From Flavisolibacter amylovorans (GTDB taxonomy: Bacteria > Bacteroidota > Bacteroidia > Chitinophagales > Chitinophagaceae): a DNA stretch of 64,000 nucleotides. Positions 34,261 through 43,288 of this stretch are shown piece by piece. The position numbers and the translations under genes are program-made. Within the stretch, counting starts at the first letter, position 1. Every line of letters starts with the position of its first letter. The stretch is from contig NZ_BAABGY010000001.1 of the NCBI RefSeq assembly GCF_039541815.1, positions 186,001 through 250,000 of the forward strand, written 5' to 3'. The notes under the pieces are model-generated. The model was not told where the DNA came from and did not search any database. It saw only the letters and a list, made by a program, of their open reading frames with translations.

Positions 34261-34268
34261 CAAAAATA
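34261..34268 (-). promoter_or_regulatory. -7 box of ftsX
   Basis: CAAAAATA reads TATTTTTG on the minus strand, a perfect TAnnTTTG box, 23 bases before the start codon. Confidence 0.55.
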
Positions 34269-34335
34269 GGCCATTGCGCTCAATGGGGACGGACGGTCGC
34301 TTAAAGCTTTGTCAAAACCAAACGGGCGAAAGGGC

Positions 34336-34343
34336 TAAATTTG
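34336..34343 (+). promoter_or_regulatory. -7 box of leuS
   Basis: TAAATTTG is a perfect box about 130 bases before the ATG at 34473. A TTTG at 34308-34311 is slightly too far away for a standard -33. The intervening leader contains a decayed ACAAAGACACCGAGACCCGA repeat (34404-34423). Confidence 0.5.
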
Positions 34344-34472
34344 CCCCTCTAACGGCGGTCGGCCCGGGCTTATTGCCCCGGTTCGCTCCGCTCACTTTTT
34401 GAACCACAAAGACACCGAGACCCGAAGGCGCACGAAGATCCCGTGCCCGCAGCTCCGGTACAGGAATCAGAA

Positions 34473-37295
34473 ATGGAATACAATTTCCGAGCGATCGAAC
34501 AGAAATGGCAGCAACACTGGGCCGACAGCAACGCCTATACAGTGACCAACGACGCGTCGAAGCCGAAGTACTACGTGCTCGACATGTTTCCCTACCCGAG
34601 CGGCGCCGGCCTTCATGTGGGCCACCCCCTCGGCTACATCGCCTCCGACATCTTCGCGCGCTACAAGCGCCTCAAGGGCTTCAACGTGCTGCACCCGATG
34701 GGCTACGACGCCTTCGGCCTTCCCGCCGAGCAATATGCCCTCGAGCACGGCGTACACCCCGCCGTGAGCACCGCGAAGAACATCGGCACCTTCCGGGGCC
34801 AGCTCGATAAGATCGGCTTCTCCTTCGACTGGAGCCGCCAGGTCAACACCTCCGAGCCGCGCTACTACAAGTGGACGCAGTGGATCTTCCTGCAGCTATT
34901 TAACAGCTGGTACAACCGCGCGTCTAACAAGACCGAAAAGATCGATACGCTTATTGTCGCCTTTGAAAAGGACGGCAACGCTGCGCATCCCATTCCCGCC
35001 TTCGGCAAGGCTCAGGCTGACAACAGCATCCATTTCCCGGAGCGGTTTACAGCCGAACAATGGAAGTCCTTTGACGAGAAAACGCAGCAGGCTATCCTGA
35101 TGGAATACCGCGTGGCCTATTGCGGCTACGGCGAGGTCAACTGGTGCGAGGCCCTCGGCACCGTGCTGGCCAACGACGAGGTCGTAAATGGTGTGAGTGA
35201 GCGCGGCGGCTATCCCGTTATCAAGAAGCGCCTGCGCCAATGGTACCTCCGCATCACCGAGTACGGCGACCGTCTGCTTCAAGGACTGCAGACCGTTGAT
35301 TTCTCCGACGCCATGAAGGAGATGCAATCCAACTGGATCGGCAAATCCTCGGGCGCCGAGATCACGTTTGAGCTGATCTCCCCTTCTCTCCCGGAAAAGG
35401 GGTTGGGGGATGAGGTCATTGACCATTCACCATTGACCATTGACGTCTATACAACAAGACCCGACACGATCTTCGGCGTCGACTTCATGGTGCTGGCACC
35501 GGAGCACGAGCTCGTGATGGAGATCGTTTCCGACGAGCAGCGTGCCGCCGTCGAGGAATACGTGGCCTATGTGAAGAGCCGCTCCGAGCGCGAGCGCATG
35601 GCGGAAAAAAAGATCTCCGGCGTGTTTACGGGCGCTTATGCGCAGCATCCGTTCTCCGACAGGAAAATTCCGATCTGGATCTCCGAATACGTGCTCGCGG
35701 GTTACGGCACCGGCGCCATCATGGCCGTGCCGAGCGGCGACGAGCGCGATCATAAGTTCGCGCAGCACTTCAACATTCCCATCACCAACATTTTCGGCGA
35801 CGCCTACACCGGCGAAGACGCGGTGACCTCCAAGGACCTCGTGTTGCACGATTCGGACTTCGTGAACGGCATGAAGGCGAAGGAAGCCATCGAGGCCGTG
35901 ATCGACAAGCTCGTGGCACAGGGCATCGGCACACGCAAGACCAACTTCAAGATCCGCGACGCCGCCTTCAGCCGGCAGCGCTACTGGGGCGAGCCCTTCC
36001 CGATCAAGTGGGTGGATGGCGTGGCATACCCGCTGCCCGAAAGCGCGCTGCCGCTCGAGCTCCCGCACGTGGAGCAATACGGCCCGGGAAAAGAAGGCGA
36101 GGGCCCCCTGTCTGAGGTGAAAGATTGGACGGAGCGCAACCTGGAAACCAACACGATGCCCGGCTATGCCGGCTCCTCCTGGTACTTCCTCCGCTACATG
36201 GACCCGCACAACGACACCGAGTTCGCATCGAAATCAGCTACGGATTACTGGCGCCAGGTAGACCTCTACGTAGGCGGCACCGAGCACGCGGTGGGCCACC
36301 TGCTCTACTCCCGCATGTGGACGAAGGCGCTGTACGACCTTGGGCTCATATCGTTCGACGAGCCGTTCAAGCGCCTGCTGAACCAGGGGATGATACAAGG
36401 ATCGTCGCGCTTTGTGTACCGCGTTCGCGGCAGCAACCAATACGTATCCGCCGGACTGAAAGATCAATACGAGGTCGACGAGATCCGCGTGGATGTGAAC
36501 TTTGTCGACGGAGTGGAAATGGACACCGAAGCCTTTAGAAAGTGGAAGCCTGATTTTTCCGATGCCGAATTCATACTGGAGAATGGGAAGTACATCTGCG
36601 GCTCTGAAGTAGAGAAGATGTCGAAGTCGAAATTCAACACCGTGAACCCCGACGTACTCGTGGAGAAATACGGTGCCGACACCTTCCGCATGTACGAGAT
36701 GTTCCTCGGTCCCGTGGAGATGTCGAAGCCCTGGGACACGAAGGGCATCGAGGGTGTGCACCGCTTCCTCAAAAAGCTCTGGCGCCTGTTCTATAATGAG
36801 GCCGGCCTGCAGGTAACGAACGAGGCACCGACGAAGGACGAGCTCAAAGTATTACACAAGACCATCAAGAAGATCGAGGAAGACACGGAGCGCTTCTCGT
36901 TCAACACAAGTGTGTCGAGCTTCATGATCGCCGTCAACGAGCTGTCGGACCTGAAGTGCACGAAAAAGGACATCCTCGCCCCGCTGCTCGTGTTGCTGGC
37001 TCCTTACGCCCCGCACGTGAGCGCCGAGCTCTGGTCGGCCATCGGAAACGAGGGCTCCATCCTCGACGCGCCCTTCCCGGCCTTCCATGCAGAGTACCTC
37101 GTGGAAGCCTCCAAGGAGTACCCCGTGTCCATCAACGGTAAAACGCGCGCGCAGATCGACATCGCCCTGGACGCTACCGAGGAGCAGGTGCAGGCCCTCG
37201 TGCTTGCCAACGAAACCGTGCAGAAGTGGATGGAAGGAAAGCCGCTCAGGAAGCTGGTGTTTGTGAAAGGCAGGATGATCAACGTGGTAGTGTAG
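34473..37295 (+). CDS. leuS: Leucyl-tRNA synthetase
   Basis: A 940-residue class I synthetase that charges tRNA-Leu and edits mischarged products. The start at 34473 (MEYNFRAIEQKWQQHW) gives the family N-terminus. The HIGH motif is HVGH in YPSGAGLHVGHPLGY; KMSKS is intact in EKMSKSKFN. The CP1 editing domain begins near VYTTRPDTIFGVDF. Just before it, between GAEITFEL and IDVYTTRPDT, lie about 15-20 extra residues (ISPSLPEKGLGDEVIDHSPL) encoded by a dispersed DNA repeat (35381-35443). E. coli LeuRS has only about ten residues between the same motifs. The insertion keeps the frame and sits in a loop, so the enzyme is probably functional. Confidence 0.97.
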   Translation: MEYNFRAIEQKWQQHWADSNAYTVTNDASKPKYYVLDMFPYPSGAGLHVGHPLGYIASDIFARYKRLKGFNVLHPMGYDAFGLPAEQYALEHGVHPAVSTAKNIGTFRGQLDKIGFSFDWSRQVNTSEPRYYKWTQWIFLQLFNSWYNRASNKTEKIDTLIVAFEKDGNAAHPIPAFGKAQADNSIHFPERFTAEQWKSFDEKTQQAILMEYRVAYCGYGEVNWCEALGTVLANDEVVNGVSERGGYPVIKKRLRQWYLRITEYGDRLLQGLQTVDFSDAMKEMQSNWIGKSSGAEITFELISPSLPEKGLGDEVIDHSPLTIDVYTTRPDTIFGVDFMVLAPEHELVMEIVSDEQRAAVEEYVAYVKSRSERERMAEKKISGVFTGAYAQHPFSDRKIPIWISEYVLAGYGTGAIMAVPSGDERDHKFAQHFNIPITNIFGDAYTGEDAVTSKDLVLHDSDFVNGMKAKEAIEAVIDKLVAQGIGTRKTNFKIRDAAFSRQRYWGEPFPIKWVDGVAYPLPESALPLELPHVEQYGPGKEGEGPLSEVKDWTERNLETNTMPGYAGSSWYFLRYMDPHNDTEFASKSATDYWRQVDLYVGGTEHAVGHLLYSRMWTKALYDLGLISFDEPFKRLLNQGMIQGSSRFVYRVRGSNQYVSAGLKDQYEVDEIRVDVNFVDGVEMDTEAFRKWKPDFSDAEFILENGKYICGSEVEKMSKSKFNTVNPDVLVEKYGADTFRMYEMFLGPVEMSKPWDTKGIEGVHRFLKKLWRLFYNEAGLQVTNEAPTKDELKVLHKTIKKIEEDTERFSFNTSVSSFMIAVNELSDLKCTKKDILAPLLVLLAPYAPHVSAELWSAIGNEGSILDAPFPAFHAEYLVEASKEYPVSINGKTRAQIDIALDATEEQVQALVLANETVQKWMEGKPLRKLVFVKGRMINVVV
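35381..35443 (+). repeat. Dispersed repeat inserted in frame inside leuS
   Basis: CCCCTTCTCTCCCGGAAAAG then GGGTTGGGGGATGAGGTCAT matches the repeat at 58260-58300 (CCCCTCTCTCCCGGAGAGGG then GCCGGGGGTGAGGTCAATGG). It is followed by CATTGACCATTCACCATTGA, a tandem 9-base unit. Length is a multiple of three and it has no stop in the leuS frame. Confidence 0.7.
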
Positions 37296-37316
37296 TTCCA
37301 CAAAGTCAAAATTCAT

Positions 37317-37330
37317 CCCGAAGCTTCGGG
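37317..37330. repeat. CCCGAAGCTTCGGG palindrome
   Basis: A perfect 14-bp palindrome 22 bases after the leuS stop. Variants occur at 30003 (CCCGAAGCCTCGGG) and near 44960. Confidence 0.6.
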
Positions 37331-37340
37331 AGTAAAAATC

Positions 37341-37371
37341 AAAAAGGCGTCCTCCCGCGGGGCGCCTTTTT
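37341..37371 (+). terminator. Intrinsic terminator after leuS
   Basis: AAAAAGGCG and CGCCTTTTT form a 9-bp stem ending in a T run. Confidence 0.85.
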
Positions 37372-37466
37372 CATGGGTGCCGTATCTTACCCGCAGCAAT
37401 GCTCAGGGAACCACCGCCCCTGCCACCAACCTTCCTAAACCTCCTTAACCCCTCTAAACCTTTTCC

Positions 37467-38672
37467 TTGCTGTTCGACTTCAACCAATATTCCGCCCCGC
37501 TGCTCATCTTCTTCGTGCATGGCCTCGTGTATGCCGGCCTGCTTGCGCAACGCGGGCTCCGCGAAGGGCGGCGCTCCGATGGGTGGCTTGCGGGCTTCCT
37601 GCTGCTCTGCGTGCTCCACATCGCCCCCTGGATGCTCGGCTTCGCCGGCTGGTACGACAACCAGCCCTACCGCGACCTGCTGTTCTACATTCCCTTTCAG
37701 CACCTCTTCGCCCTCGGGCCCCTGGTGTATTTCTACGTACAAAGCCTCCTGAACCCCTCGTTCCGCTTCAACCGCCGCGCCGCGCTGCACTGCCTGCCCG
37801 CCGTTGCCTACCTCGCTTACGCGGGGGTGATCGTAGTTACCGACAAGCTCGTGCTGCGCCGCTACTGGTTCCTCGCCGACGGCTCCGACCCGGACTTCTC
37901 CCTCTGGTACCAGCTCGCGGGATTCGTGTCGATGGTGACCTATGGCTACGGGTCGCTGCGCTACTACCAGCACTTTCGCCTCCTCATGCTGCAGGTGTCG
38001 TCCAATGCCGAAGGGCTCGCCTTCCGCTGGGTGCGCCGCTTTCTCCTGGCCTTCCTCGCGATGCTCCTCCTGCGTGTCGTCTTTTTCCTGGTATCGCTTG
38101 CCGGCTTCACCGATTATTCCGACTCCTGGTGGTATTACCTGGGCTTCGGGGTCCTGTTCTATGCCATCGCCATCCGCGGCTACGGCAATGCGCAGCAGGC
38201 CACCGTGGGCTACCGCGCCCTGCTTTCCGAAGAAAAGGCCGTGCTGCTGCCCGAAGGGCCCGTGCCGGCTGGAGGGGAGGAGGAGCCGATACCGGTGAGC
38301 GTGGAGGAGTCCGCTCCGGCTACCGATCCGCTTGCCGGGGAGTGGAAGGGGCGCATCGAGGCACTGCTGGCCGGGGAAGCCCCTTACCGCGATCCGGAGC
38401 TGAGCCTCAGTGCGCTGGCCGGCCGCCTCGGTCTTCCCGCCGCGCAGCTGTCGCGCATCATCAATAAAGGATACGGCTGCAACTTCAACGACTTCATCAA
38501 CGGGTACCGCGTCCGGGCTGTGCAGGACGAGCTGGCGGCCGGCGCCCACCTCCGGCAAACCCTCGTGAGCATCGCCTACGACTGCGGTTTCAACTCGAAG
38601 GCGACCTTCAACCGGGCCTTCCTGAAGCATACCGGCAAGGCGCCCAGCGATTTCGTAAGGAGCCTGGAATGA
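37467..38672 (+). CDS. Membrane-anchored AraC family regulator
   Basis: A 401-residue protein with an N-terminal membrane part of about seven helices (residues about 8-240) and a C-terminal AraC DNA-binding domain (about 300-400): LSLSALAGRLGLPAAQLSRI, NDFINGYRVRAVQDEL, then SIAYDCGFNSKATFNRAFLK. Such regulators sense at the membrane and act directly on DNA. No ATG exists near the N-terminus; TTG at 37467 is the likely start. It is preceded by AACCTTCCTAAACC repeats. The signal and targets are unknown. The charged linker near residues 265-300 is rich in Glu and Pro. Confidence 0.85.
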   Translation: MLFDFNQYSAPLLIFFVHGLVYAGLLAQRGLREGRRSDGWLAGFLLLCVLHIAPWMLGFAGWYDNQPYRDLLFYIPFQHLFALGPLVYFYVQSLLNPSFRFNRRAALHCLPAVAYLAYAGVIVVTDKLVLRRYWFLADGSDPDFSLWYQLAGFVSMVTYGYGSLRYYQHFRLLMLQVSSNAEGLAFRWVRRFLLAFLAMLLLRVVFFLVSLAGFTDYSDSWWYYLGFGVLFYAIAIRGYGNAQQATVGYRALLSEEKAVLLPEGPVPAGGEEEPIPVSVEESAPATDPLAGEWKGRIEALLAGEAPYRDPELSLSALAGRLGLPAAQLSRIINKGYGCNFNDFINGYRVRAVQDELAAGAHLRQTLVSIAYDCGFNSKATFNRAFLKHTGKAPSDFVRSLE

Positions 38673-38835
38673 GCCATGGGTGCGGGCACGCCGAATTTGA
38701 GCCGTCCCGAACCCGGTTTTTGAGACGCGCTTTCTTTGGCTCAAAACCGATCCTGAGGCGGTGCCGCCCGGCGCATCCGGCAGTTTTGTGTGGTCAAACG
38801 GCCCAGGGCCTACTCCTTACACAAAACCACTTATT

Positions 38836-39681
38836 ATGCGCTCCTTTTCCCTCCGTGCCTTTCTCTTCGGGCAATCGCTTCCCGACGACCGCACACTCAA
38901 CATCGGCTGGCTCCTCTTTCGTTTTTACCTCGGGCTTTCCCTCGCCATCGGCGCCGGCCTTCCCAAGATCCGGGACGGCTTCTCGCCCGATTGGTTCGTG
39001 CGGATGGTGGATGGGATGGGCTTTGATTTTCCGTCACCCGTATTCTGGGCGGCCCTCGCTTCCTGGGGCGAATTCCTCGGCGGCATTTGCATCGCCTTCG
39101 GCATCCTCACCCGTCCCATGGCCCTGCAGCTGGCCTTCCAGTTCTTTATCATCTCCTTTATCTGGTATGGCGAGCCGGAGCCCCTCGTTGGCATGTACTA
39201 CCAGCAGCTCTTTTTCTGGTGCTTCCTGCTGGTGCTGTTTGCGGGCGGCGGGCGCTTCAGTGTCGATCGCTGGCTGGCAGCACGCCAGTTCCCCCTGCGT
39301 CGCCTCCGGCTGGCCACGGGGATCGCGCTGGGTGGTGGCATCCTGCTGCTCGGCACGGCCGCCGGCAAGATGCCCATTGTGAAACGAACGGTCGTGTACC
39401 GGGTGCAGGTACCCGGCCCCGCCCCGAAAGTGGTGGCCGTACGCGGTGGCGATGCGCCCCTGAGCTGGGAAACCGACCGCGCGCTGCACCTCCTGCCGGG
39501 CACCGATATGTATACCGACACGGTTACCTACAACACTGCCTATGGCTTTACCGACGTCAAGTTCGTGCGCGACGGGCAGTTTGAGCTCGATCAGAAAGAC
39601 AACCGCCGCGTGCAGTTCAACGGGAAAGACACCGTGGTCTATTCCGCCACCTTCGACGTACCCGACACCCCAACGAAATAA
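38836..39681 (+). CDS. DoxX-family membrane protein fused to a starch-binding-like beta domain
   Basis: A 281-residue protein. Residues about 20-170 form a DoxX-like four-helix unit (NIGWLLFRFYLGLSLAIGAG, SWGEFLGGICIAFGILTRPM, LQLAFQFFIISFIWYG). After a further helix at about 178-195, residues about 200-281 form a beta domain with RGGDAPLSW, GTDMYTDTVTY, FTDVKFVRDGQFEL and NRRVQF, resembling a CBM20/E-set starch-binding fold. Ordinary DoxX proteins are about 130-160 residues, so this is a fusion. It is 21 bases from the next secreted gene. The role is unknown. Confidence 0.75.
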   Translation: MRSFSLRAFLFGQSLPDDRTLNIGWLLFRFYLGLSLAIGAGLPKIRDGFSPDWFVRMVDGMGFDFPSPVFWAALASWGEFLGGICIAFGILTRPMALQLAFQFFIISFIWYGEPEPLVGMYYQQLFFWCFLLVLFAGGGRFSVDRWLAARQFPLRRLRLATGIALGGGILLLGTAAGKMPIVKRTVVYRVQVPGPAPKVVAVRGGDAPLSWETDRALHLLPGTDMYTDTVTYNTAYGFTDVKFVRDGQFELDQKDNRRVQFNGKDTVVYSATFDVPDTPTK

Positions 39682-39702
39682 AGATCCACTCAACTCCATT
39701 TT

Positions 39703-40176
39703 ATGAACCGAATCAGTTCGTTCCTCTTCGCCCTGCCGCTGCTTTTTGCCGTACTCCCGTTGGACGGCCGCGCGCAAACATCCAGCCCCGATCCCTTTAT
39801 TCCGTACCTCGGCGCCTGGGCCGGCACCTTGCAATACCTCGACTACAGCAGCAACGATACGGTGTCGATACCGGTGGAGCTCGAGGTGCGCGCCATCCCC
39901 GGCAACGCGGTGCAGGTGGTGCTGGCCTATCATTACCCGGCCGAGGCGGACCACGACCATAACGATACGCTTTCGTATGCCGGCAGCCCGGCCTACAGCG
40001 AAGGCCTCTCGTGGAAGACCGGCGGGGCCGGGCGTGATGCGGGGAGGGCCAGCTTCATCCTGCGCAGCCACCAGTGGTCGACCAACAGCATCGGGATCTG
40101 GAAAGAGGTGCAGTGGGACCATAAGCCGGGGTTCTTTCTCCGGAACCGGTACCATTTCACGAGAAAAGGGCGATGA
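39703..40176 (+). CDS. Hypothetical secreted protein
   Basis: A 157-residue protein with signal peptide MNRISSFLFALPLLFAVLPL then DGRAQ. The mature part is beta-rich and lipocalin-like in feel: YLGAWAGTLQYLDYSSNDTV near the start and FLRNRYHFTRKG at the end. A similar WxGxLxYxDY opening is seen in uncharacterised Bacteroidota proteins. It lies 21 bases after the DoxX fusion gene and is probably co-transcribed. No catalytic motif is visible. Confidence 0.7.
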   Translation: MNRISSFLFALPLLFAVLPLDGRAQTSSPDPFIPYLGAWAGTLQYLDYSSNDTVSIPVELEVRAIPGNAVQVVLAYHYPAEADHDHNDTLSYAGSPAYSEGLSWKTGGAGRDAGRASFILRSHQWSTNSIGIWKEVQWDHKPGFFLRNRYHFTRKGR

Positions 40177-40184
40177 TCGGTCTT

Positions 40185-40290
40185 TAAGGTTCTTGGGGTT
40201 TTTAGGGTTCTTAAGGTTTCGGCCTCGACTCATCCAGGACATTAAGAGCCCCTTAAGCCTTCAGAACCTTGAGCACCCTTTCAAAACAAC
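40185..40290. repeat. Inverted AAGGTTCTT arrays
   Basis: TTTAAGGTTCTTGGGGTTTT and AGGGTTCTTAAGG (40183-40220) are mirrored by TTAAGAGCCCCTTAAGCCTT then CAGAACCTTGAG (40242-40273). This is the AACCTTCTAA family in an inverted pair. Confidence 0.6.
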
Positions 40291-40358
40291 TCGTTAAAGA
40301 ACCCGCCCGGCGAACCTATGCACGCCGTTTGCTGTTAGATAGGGCAGAATCTTTTCCC

Positions 40359-40826
40359 ATGGCTTATCCCAACCTCACCCTCATCAGTGCGCTGCGCGGT
40401 GCGGCGCAGCAGCTGCGCAACGGCGCACCCTATGCCTGGGGCGACCACGGCTCCTGCAACTGCGGCCATGTGCTGCAGGTAGTTACCCACCTCAGCCGCG
40501 AAGAGATCGTACGCCATGCCCGTACCGGCATCGGCGAGTGGACCGAGATCGCGGAGGACTATTGCGGCGTCACCGACGCGCCCGTGACGCTCCTGGTGAG
40601 CCGCCTCGAAGCAATCGGGCTTACCCCCACCGATATCCACTGCCTCGAATACTTGCAGGACCGCGCGGTACTCGACCGGCTGCCGGGCGGCTTCCGCTGG
40701 CTGCAGAAGAACGTGCGCGAAGACGTCATCGTCTACTTCGAGACCTTTGCGGCCCTGCTCGAGGAGCAGCTGCTGCCGCGGATCGACATCTCGGAGCTCG
40801 AGCGCCCCGTGCCCGTACCTGCCTGA
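40359..40826 (+). CDS. Conserved hypothetical protein
   Basis: A 155-residue cytoplasmic protein. The ATG at 40359 (MAYPNLTLISALRGAAQQL) is chosen; the frame extends upstream into repeats. Distinct features are AWGDHGSCNCGHVLQVVTHL, with two Cys and two His that could bind a metal, and EWTEIAEDYCGVTD. The remainder is helical. Proteins of this type occur in Bacteroidota without assigned function. It is 56 bases before the M23 peptidase. Confidence 0.7.
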   Translation: MAYPNLTLISALRGAAQQLRNGAPYAWGDHGSCNCGHVLQVVTHLSREEIVRHARTGIGEWTEIAEDYCGVTDAPVTLLVSRLEAIGLTPTDIHCLEYLQDRAVLDRLPGGFRWLQKNVREDVIVYFETFAALLEEQLLPRIDISELERPVPVPA

Positions 40827-40882
40827 GGCGGATGCCCGGAATTGTGCGGATAGCGCGTTCTTTGCAGTTCCAGATCCCCATC

Positions 40883-41584
40883 ATGCAGAAACACGAATTT
40901 GAAAAAGCCCTTGCCGGCGTCGAGTTGCACCCCGTCGTGCCCCTTGCGCCCGGCGACGCCCTGCTGCGCATGAACCTCACCGCCGGGAACGCGCACCTCA
41001 ACACCGCTACCTTCTCCAGCACCGGGCTCTTTTCGGCCTGGGTGGAAGACCTGCTGCACCGCAAGGAAGCGCGCTATGGCATCGGCGGCTACGGCGAGCA
41101 CCGCACCATCTATGCCCGCTCCGAATACTTCGACACCGGCGAGGAGCCCCGCCGCCTCCACCTCGGCATCGACGTCTGGGGACCGGCCGGCACGCCCGTG
41201 CATGCGCCCCTCGCCGGCACCGTGCACAGTGCCGCCTTCAACGATCACTTCGGCGACTACGGCGCTACCGTAATTCTACGGCACGAGCTGAACGGCTTCG
41301 TGTTTCATACACTCTACGGCCACCTCGACCTCGCCTCGCTCCAGGATAAAGAGGAAGGACGCGCCGTTGCGGGAGGCGAGCTTGTTGCCCGCTTCGGTCC
41401 GCCGGAGGAGAACGGCCACTGGCCGCCGCACCTGCACTTCCAGGTAATTGTGGACATCGGCGATTGGAAGGGTGATTACCCCGGCGTGTGCCGCTACTCG
41501 GAGCGGGCCCAATGGATGGCCAACTGCCCCGACCCCGACGTGCTGCTGCGGCTGATGGAGCGGGCCGTCGGGGAGCCGGATTAA
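40883..41584 (+). CDS. M23 family peptidoglycan DD-metallopeptidase-like protein
   Basis: A 233-residue peptidase-like protein. The LytM/M23 core has zinc ligands in HLGIDVWGPAGTPVHAPLAG (HxxxD) and PPHLHFQVI (HxH), with TLYGHLD between. Unusually there is no signal peptide or membrane helix at the chosen start (MQKHEFEKALAGVELHPVVP), so export is unclear. The family cleaves peptidoglycan cross-links or acts as a non-catalytic regulator. The HxH motif is complete, so activity is possible. Confidence 0.85.
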   Translation: MQKHEFEKALAGVELHPVVPLAPGDALLRMNLTAGNAHLNTATFSSTGLFSAWVEDLLHRKEARYGIGGYGEHRTIYARSEYFDTGEEPRRLHLGIDVWGPAGTPVHAPLAGTVHSAAFNDHFGDYGATVILRHELNGFVFHTLYGHLDLASLQDKEEGRAVAGGELVARFGPPEENGHWPPHLHFQVIVDIGDWKGDYPGVCRYSERAQWMANCPDPDVLLRLMERAVGEPD

Positions 41585-41921
41585 CGCCGGCCCGCGTGCT
41601 TCCGGCGCCTGCCGCCGCGGACGATCCTGCGTGTCAGCCCGTTATGGGCAAGGCTGCTGGGCGCTGCCGCGTCCACCCCATTATGTTTTCGGTGCCCCGC
41701 GTTCCGCTGGGTTGCTGCAGCCGCTCCTGCCCGGCGGGCACTATCCCTTTTGATTTTTTTTTGATGGCCGCAGATGCGGGTCCAGCCTGCTTTTGCGCCG
41801 CTCATCGCGAAAAATTTCTGTCCGCTTTTTCCATTTGTCGAACCTTTTTTTAGAAAGCTGGTTAAAAGAAGCGACATCGTCCGGCTTCGCCAGGCCCTTC
41901 CCATAACCAACCTTAAACGCC
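41585..41921. other. 337-base intergenic region without a gene
   Basis: Nothing clear is seen. The left part is GC-rich and the right part (41740-41860) turns T/A-rich with several T runs. No repeat of the dispersed families is obvious. The promoter of the downstream lipoprotein is presumably at 41870-41910. Confidence 0.4.
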
Positions 41922-42659
41922 ATGCGTAACCAACAACTGCTGCTGATCTTCGTAGTTCCCCTCTTTTTATGTTCCTGCGTCCGATACGTTGCCGGCAGGG
42001 TCGGCCTCACCGACGAGGCACCGCGGCTGCAGTCGCTGCCGGTCGAAGGCAAAGAGGTGTATTTCCTTGGCATGATGCACCTGGCACGGCCTGCCTTTTA
42101 TGCCAACACGCAAAAAGTAGTCGAAGACCTGCAGGCGAAAGGATTTGTCTGCTACCTCGAATCGATTACCGGGGTGGATTCCAACACGCGCCCGGCCTTC
42201 GATACCACCGCCTTCCGGAAGTTCCGGAAGCTCCTGAAGCTGCAGGTGGGCGTGCAGTATTCCAAAAACGACAATCCGATCATGCAGAAGATGGTGAAGC
42301 AGCTCGGGCTGGTTGACCAGCCGAATTATCCCCTTATGGGCGTGCAGCGCTATCGCTGGGTGGATATGAGCTACAGCGACCTCGTGCGGATCTATGAATT
42401 CAAGCATGCTCCGGTGTTGCTCGACAGCTGCGACCTGAATACGGCCCTCGACAAGCCCTATTCCTGCTCCGGCGCAGGCAGTGGCCGACGCTCCTTCCTC
42501 GAAGAGGTGATGCAATACGAGCGCAATCGCTTCATTGCGCAGACCGTACTCCGGTCGGAAGATAAAAAGATCCTGATCCTTTACGGCAAGGCGCATTACG
42601 ATGGCGTGCTTGCCGAGCTCCGGTTGGCGGCCACGCAGGCTGCCGCAGTGCGTCGTTGA
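41922..42659 (+). CDS. TraB/GumN-like lipoprotein
   Basis: A 245-residue protein with a lipoprotein signal (MRNQQLLLIFVVPLFLCSC; lipobox LCSC). Two blocks resemble the TraB/GumN/Tiki fold: EVYFLGMMHLARPAFYANTQ with the GxxH-like motif at about residues 49-53, and KKILILYGKAHYDGVLAELR with the second conserved His. Family members include metal-dependent proteases; whether this one is active is not known. It is monocistronic. Confidence 0.7.
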   Translation: MRNQQLLLIFVVPLFLCSCVRYVAGRVGLTDEAPRLQSLPVEGKEVYFLGMMHLARPAFYANTQKVVEDLQAKGFVCYLESITGVDSNTRPAFDTTAFRKFRKLLKLQVGVQYSKNDNPIMQKMVKQLGLVDQPNYPLMGVQRYRWVDMSYSDLVRIYEFKHAPVLLDSCDLNTALDKPYSCSGAGSGRRSFLEEVMQYERNRFIAQTVLRSEDKKILILYGKAHYDGVLAELRLAATQAAAVRR

Positions 42660-42881
42660 TCCTACCGTAATTATACTGGCTGGCACCCTTAGGTGTCATT
42701 GCGGTGCGCCTGCTCCGGGTGCCGCGAATGTATCCCCCTTCTGTTCCGTAATACTGCATGCCTTTGCATGAGCCTCCTCCCTGTGCCCTCCCGGGCGGGT
42801 GGGGAAAGGAGGCGTCGTGCCCGGTGATGTGGCGGTACAGGCCCGATACGCGTACACTCCAGGTCACCAAATCACCCCAAT

Positions 42882-43136
42882 ATGGAACTAGCACTCCGGA
42901 TCTACCAGATCAGAAAAGCCCACCGGCTTACGCAAGCAGAAGTAGCCTATCGTTGCGACATCACGCCCTCCGCCTACGGGCAGATCGAGCGAAGAGCGGG
43001 CAACGCCACCTTCTTCACGCTCGCAAAAATCGCGGACGCCATCGGTGTGTCGCTCTCTTTCCTGGTCGACATACAAAACGTCGACTACATCGAGAAAAAA
43101 ACAAGTTTTGACTTGTTGGATGCGCCCGCAGCCTGA
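42882..43136 (+). CDS. Small XRE-family HTH regulator
   Basis: An 84-residue DNA-binding protein. Residues about 5-62 form a Cro/C1 helix-turn-helix (YQIRKAHRLTQAEVAYRCDI, TPSAYGQIERRAGNATFFTL, AKIADAIGVSLSFLV). The short tail (VDYIEKKTSFDLLDAPAA) overlaps the start of a block duplicated at 45260-45450. It precedes the first secreted Cys protein by 152 bases and may regulate the locus; that is inference. Confidence 0.85.
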   Translation: MELALRIYQIRKAHRLTQAEVAYRCDITPSAYGQIERRAGNATFFTLAKIADAIGVSLSFLVDIQNVDYIEKKTSFDLLDAPAA

Positions 43137-43288
43137 TGAAATTTTGTGTCGTTGATCGCAATGAACGCCATTCGGCGGATTAATGAAACTCGAGCCCCGC
43201 TGCATGTGCAGGCTTGTTGCGACAATGGCGGAATATCCGACACAGCGCCTCTTCTGAAGGTAGGACTAACCACAAAAAATCAAGTCAC
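43096..43288 (+). repeat. Duplicated leader block, copy 1
   Basis: From the last codons of the XRE gene to the base before the ATG at 43289. It matches 45260-45450 at roughly 90% by eye, which looks higher than the coding regions it precedes. It contains AACAAGT TTTG ACTTGTT, a small hairpin spanning the XRE 3' end. Confidence 0.8.
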
